From contig NC_041814.1 in the NCBI RefSeq assembly GCF_900964775.1, positions 32,059,174-32,123,173 on the forward strand: DNA of 64,000 nt, read 5' to 3'. A program made the position numbers and the translations under genes. Of the stretch, positions 58,921 through 64,000 are shown one piece after another; the first letter of the stretch is position 1; the number at the start of each line of letters is the position of its first letter. The stretch comes from Scleropages formosus (Eukaryota; Chordata; Actinopteri; Osteoglossiformes; Osteoglossidae). The notes under the pieces are model-generated. The model was not told the origin of the DNA, did no database searches, and worked only from the letters and a program-made list of their open reading frames with translations.

Positions 58921-59499
58921 GACACCAAGCGCTCATTTTGGGAAGGTCCTGCTTCAGAAAGAACTCTTCCTATTTTGCCAGTCCTGACGATACGCGCAGA
59001 AACACACCACTGTTAGAAAGAAGACGTGCCAGTGTTTGTATTAGAGCGCCACTTCGGCACATACAGACTGGAAGTGTGACTCAAACACTCGGCGTCCCCT
59101 CACTGCTCCTCCCATTGGCCCTCAGCTATTAAGCCGCTACCCCTTTCTGCAGAGTGTCTCCCTCCACGTCAAATCACGTTTTTCAGTTCTGGCAGCGTCA
59201 CGATGAGGAACCAATCACAGTGAGCTGACTTCACTGATTGACAGAAGGAGGGCGAATTAAATCACTGCTGTCGTCAGGGTGGGTCCATTGTTTCCCAATT
59301 GTAAAGGAAGGGGTGGGGCAACGCATGCTGTGTTTGACAGGTCTTTTCTCCTATCATCACATCAAAGCCAAGAAATCGTCACAGGGACGCGGTCCAATGG
59401 GGGCGAGGCGGAGGTGGGCGTCTCAAAAGCCGTCGAGTTTCAGCCAGGAGCTCGAGAGGAGAGAAGAAGGGCCCGAAACAAGGGGGAAGCGCGGACTGT

Positions 59500-59990
59500 G
59501 TACACTGACTGTTTAATGGTTGCAGTTGTTCGCTTTCCATCGGAGGAGCTGCCGTCGCCGGGAGACGAGCGCGGCGAAGCGCACGGCTGTGGGAGGTGAG
59601 GACGAGGACGAGGACGAGGACGGACGAGCTAAGGCAGCTGAGCTGAGTGTGAGGTAATCGACATCGTGTGCGCCGCGAACGAGCGGGGCCAGCAGCAGTG
59701 CCAGTGGCGCCAACCGAAGGGGCCGGCGACGACGCGGCTCTCTCCTCCTTCTTCCAGCATTGTGGGAAGAGTCGCCGGCTGGTGTCCGGCCAGGCGGGTG
59801 GCTGTGTCGGCACGGTTGTCACACTGTAGGTAGGGCTGCGGCCCGGCTCCCTTCAGGCTTCCTTTCGGAACCGCGCGTGCCGCTAACCTAACGGTCAGCG
59901 CGCGAGCTGAGGAGCCAGGAGTCAAGAGCCAGGAGGAGGCTGGCAGCGCAGCGGCGACTCGAGGACACGAACCGAACGACAGTTCCGGTA
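59500..59990 (+). promoter_or_regulatory. CpG-rich promoter and probable non-coding first exon (fryl by position)
   Basis: CpG-dense sequence begins near 59520 and continues to about 60120. CCAAT-type motifs lie upstream (about 59113, 59211 and 59395). A donor-like CCG|GTAAAG at 59988 could close a 5' UTR exon. In vertebrates FRYL lies next to and divergent from OCIAD1, so this is probably the fryl promoter. No FRYL coding exon, such as one starting MSNITIDPDVKPGEY, is visible to the window end. Confidence 0.4.
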
Positions 59991-60168
59991 AAGTCCGACG
60001 GTCCCGCCGGTGTGGCGCGGTCGCCGGTGGGCTTCGCTTTGACAGTTGAACTTGAGTTAGACGCCTAGCGCCGCGGTGAGAGCGGCTCCGTCCGAGCGGC
60101 CCTACGGTAGCGCAGCTCGCTGCACATGATCATGTGATGTGTTTACCGCGGTAGACGGTAGTGCCGCA

Positions 60169-60170
<2 letters not shown>

Positions 60171-60216
<46 letters not shown>

Positions 60217-60291
60217 GCGACTGTAGCCGCGGACACGCTCCACATGTGCGCACCACATGATCATGATGATGGGATAATGCAGCTGTGCTTC

Positions 60292-60326
<35 letters not shown>
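60171..60326. repeat. Two (GT)n microsatellites
   Basis: GT tracts at about 60172-60213 and 60294-60326 separated by unique sequence, just downstream of the CpG island. Confidence 0.92.
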
Positions 60327-60329
<3 letters not shown>

Positions 60330-60331
<2 letters not shown>

Positions 60332-63300
60332 AAGAGAGAGAGTTCGCCCTGACCTGCAGAGAGATACCCGCACGCGCACCTGTCTCTGACCCACGTGACG
60401 GGCGGCGGCTTGTCGAACCCCGAACACTCACTGGGCTCACACCGGGCTCCCGTGTTTATTCCTCTCCTCAAAGTACGACATCACGTTTGCGATGATGGAC
60501 ACACTGATGAGTAGCCCTGTCCATGTGTCACTACCGAGTGCTGTTGTACCGCGGGGATGCTGAGCTCTGCACAGGGCATTGTGGGATATCCCAGGAGCAG
60601 CTGCTGCCCCCCTCCCCCCTTGTGTGTTTAACGGGCAGGAATGAGCACTGATACCGGACGTGTCCCGCGAGGGGAGGTGCTCTCCTCTGGGACCTGGTAC
60701 CGCTGTGTGGTGTCTTGTCTTGGTGTGTGTTGATTCGTGTCAAGTGTGTTTTGAGCCTGAGACTTCTCAGTCCCTTTCTGCACTTCCACCCCCTCACGCA
60801 CATGGTGTACGTTTTTCATTTGCAAGGAAACCACTCGTTATATTTGGTTGAGTGCTATCTGTGATTTGGGCTGCCTGCTTATATTTTTAAGTATGTAATT
60901 AGAGTTCTTCACTGGAGCGTGGTCCTGTAGCGCCAACATCGACGCGCAGGTTTACGTCCATCCGTCCCCCCCGTCCTGCGCACACGGTGAGCTCTTACAT
61001 AAGCAGGCTTTAGGTGGACGTGTGTGTCGCTGCAGCACGGCGCTTCTGATAGCCTGACACGCAGCAGTGGGGTGAAGAAAGCAGCAGTGGCAGCAACCAT
61101 GCGGTTTGCTTCTCCCTCATGTGGTCTGGCGGAAGTTGAGAGACGCAGGCAAGGAAGCGCCTCTCAGCTCTTGTGAGGAGCGCACAGAAAATGTCCTCCT
61201 CCTGTAATTTGGTGTGTAATTTTGGCAACAGTGCCCTTGCTCCAGGCCTGGGTGATCTATTACTACCCATGTGCGGTATGTGGAACCATCCTGACCTTTG
61301 TCCTGCAGCGCACATGTTGTGAGGAGCCAAGTCCACAGCGCTGGTGATGTAATAGACTCTACCTGGATGGCCAGCAGCAGGGCACCCTGAGCTCCAACCT
61401 CTGACTACATAGCCGAAGGGGCAGCAAACTGGGTTTTGTCCTCGTTCCTTCTCTGGTAAAGCACTCAAAACTGTGGCTCCATGTTGGTATGGCCACAACT
61501 GCGGAAGCCTGAGCCCTGGCACACAGCAGGTGTTTCCACGGTCCGGGTCATAAGCTGGATGTACAGATCATTCTCGTGGGCAGCTACGGGTACGTCCAGC
61601 TGTGATCATCCTGGAATGACTCCCCAGTTCGAGTGCACGAGCTAATCCTTCACCCCGAGAGCTGTAGGCTCACCAAATCCCTTGGGTTAGGGCAGGAGTG
61701 GGTTAACACTGCAGCCTGTGCTTAGAAAACGCCAGAGAGAGCTGATTTAGACAAACTATGTAAACACACACACACACACACACCAGGAGGTCTGTTGGGC
61801 TGCCCCAGATAACACACTTCTCTCAGACCTTTCCACGGCAGCCAGTAATGTGACTTTGTTTTGATTCCTTCCTCCAGTTTTTCAGTAATTCAACAAACCC
61901 ATTGTCATCAATTAATAAACAGATATTTTATTTTTAGAGAATTATACCCGTATAGTTAGGCACTCGCACTACTGTGAAACGCCTGCTGTGTATTCTATAA
62001 TATTAATTATTATTGTTGTTGTTTAAATATGGTCACTTTGATATCCAGCCCTGTCCATGTGTCAGTACTGTTTTTATCATTATCATCATCACCGTCTCTA
62101 TCCTTCTGAGTTGAAAGTGGAACAGAAAATGCAAGCAGCTCAGATTGGGGAAGTGCTTTGGGTGGTGAGGTTCCTAAGGTTAAACACTGAATACTAAATA
62201 GAAACTCACCTCTACACTGTTAGTTTAATAATAGAAATGATTTGAAATATTAGAATATTTTAGTGTTGCCTGTGATCTAGCGCGTCAGAATCCAGCCTAA
62301 CCTTACTAATGTAACTTTTTGCATTTGGTTTTTTGCTCTGGGTTTGCTGCAGCTTGGTGTGTTCAGAACCACTTATGGTCAAGTCCCCTTCTGAGGAGCA
62401 ATGCTGAGGTTTGACTGATATGTCCAGGTCCTCAAGTCAGCAGCTCACCTACATCCCCAGCTGGGAAACTTGCAAGTTTTCTAAAGGCTGTGCTGGGCCT
62501 TGTCCATGCTGTGGCCCTCACATCGTGACCTGTGCTCTTTGGGGTCTTGCTTCCTGTCAGGCAGGTGAGTAGCAGCCCCATCACGCTCTGGCACTTATCA
62601 TCCTCGGTGTATGCCTGCAGTTCCACAGCCACATCCTGGTGCACGTCTGCCAAGCTAAGCCCAAGGTGACGAATGTGTTTCATTGGTTGAGCATCGGTCG
62701 TCAACTGTTATATAAAACCAGGTTAACTGGATACGTGGAGCAACGTCTGTGTTCCAGTCCCGCATTGCCACCTCCCAAAGTGATGCATCTAGGATTCCCC
62801 AGGCGACCAGAACCACATGCCTTGGCCAGAGTAATGTGCCGGCGAGTGCAGCGACCAGCACCAAGGATAGACACACAGACTGACCGTTATTGTCCCAGCT
62901 GGGTCAGACTGTTTGTGGGGGTTTTCTAATTAAAATATGCAGGTCAGCTTTTTAATGTCCTTTCTTTTAGCATCTGTTTGCTGACACGGGGAGGCATCTA
63001 GACTCCTTGCTCTGGCAGTCAGGCCATTTGCATGTTTTCTGGACCACGGAGGGGTTAAACTGCAGTGCCCTGGGTTTCCCCTGCCATTGTTCAGCCCTGG
63101 CGGCACTGCTCTCCTTGCATAATAGGAGTCTGAGAAAAGTCACCACCAACTTGGTTCCTTCCAGAAGCTCCTGGCACATTTTTTAAGGAGTCCAAGAAAA
63201 ATGGTGCTATAGTTGTTTTTTGAAAGCAGAAGCACTATAAATTGTTTATTTGAAAAGTAGATGCACAGTGCCAACTTGTCATTGTTTTCTCATTGTTTAC

Positions 63301-64000
63301 TGTGTGCAGGCAGATTGGTGCTTTAGCACGTGTGCAGACTGCTCTCACGTGGCATGTCTTCTCACAGCACTCTGTTGTCCTCTCCTACATCCCCATGTTG
63401 TGTACATTTAGATTTATTTAGCAGATGCTTTTCTTCAAAGCAACTTCCAATGAACTCTATGTAGCATTATCAGTCCACACACCTTATTCACCAAGGTGAC
63501 TTACACTGCTATACACACTACTTACAATGGGTCACTCATCCATACATCAGCGGAACACACTCTCCGTCACTCACACACTATAGGTGTAGCTATACTTTGT
63601 GTGTATTTGTGTTGCAGGGGCTCCTGAAGGACCTTGCGTTCAGTTGAACATGCCTCGCATGAATGTCTTCAGCCCTCCTTTCAGCAGAGTGCCCAGCTTG
63701 ATGTTACGGTTACTCGATCATAGGAGTGCTCAACCCAAACCGAGAAGCACTAGGCAGGAGGTGGTGGAGGTTTAAAACAGGGTGTGAGGTCCCACATCAC
63801 TGCTCTTTGATCCCGTCGTTGCTCCCCATGTGCTCGGTGTTAATCATTGATCGTTTGCTGGCGCCATGCTTCCCATGGAGCCACTTCCGTGATAAGGCTC
63901 CAGTCCACCGGGCCTCCCGAGCTGAGTGATAGCTCCCGCTCGTTTGTCTCTGTGTGCGGGTCCGAAGGTCCCCCTGCTCAAGGCCAACGTGTTTGTGGTA
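60330..64000. other. Presumed fryl first intron, no exon found
   Basis: I see no coding exon or complete RNA gene. There is a (CA)n at 61766-61783 and a partial family B SINE at 63402-63590 (-) with GATGCTTTTCTTCAAAGCAA and TTACACTGCTATACACACTA. Moderately GC-rich unique sequence at 61000-63200 gives open frames on the minus strand without recognisable domains. It reads as intron by position only. Confidence 0.45.

Noticed and set aside
61010-61522. Minus-strand open frame of 170 codons in the presumed fryl intron
   Set aside because: No recognisable domain, no start or splice support, and composition like its surroundings. A homology search would be needed before calling it.

Overview
The window is vertebrate genomic DNA, almost certainly from a teleost fish. 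Genes are split by short introns with GT-AG boundaries, promoters are CpG-rich, and intergenic DNA is full of tRNA-derived SINEs, LINE fragments and long (CA/GT)n tracts. A PIM-like kinase gene and the SINE tails are also fish-like. The species cannot be fixed from the sequence; an early-branching teleost is only a guess.

Layout: 1-696 (-) is the first coding exon of a CPEB-family gene, best matched to cpeb2. 1.5-13 kb is gene-poor and holds SINE remnants, a teleost interspersed repeat and a 5'-truncated Tx1-clade LINE with a nested SINE. 15.6-17.2 kb (+) is a PIM-family kinase-fold gene that has lost both catalytic aspartates. 20.1-26.0 kb (-) is spata18 (Mieap), with a 20-copy, 35-bp minisatellite in its last intron. 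26.9-30.8 kb (+) is sgcb, divergent from spata18 across a 0.9 kb promoter gap. 33.1-39.9 kb (+) is lrrc66. 42.8-48.0 kb (-) is dcun1d4. 50.6-52.2 kb (+) is ociad2. 53.6-57.6 kb (-) is ociad1. From about 59.5 kb a CpG-rich segment is probably the promoter and non-coding first exon of fryl, known from position only.

From memory, the order and relative orientation fryl-ociad1-ociad2-dcun1d4-lrrc66-sgcb-spata18 equals human 4p12/4q12, so this is a deeply conserved block. CPEB2 is also on human chromosome 4 but far away; here it sits next to spata18 with the pseudokinase between.

Functionally these are unrelated housekeeping and tissue genes: translational control (cpeb2), mitochondrial quality control (spata18, and the OCIA-domain pair), the muscle sarcoglycan complex (sgcb), cullin neddylation (dcun1d4) and a membrane LRR/Ig protein (lrrc66). 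There is no operon-like logic. The most unusual items are the intact-looking PIM-like pseudokinase, the spata18 intronic minisatellite, dinucleotide repeats lying against splice sites in several genes, and a SINE family whose tail grows into (TG)n.
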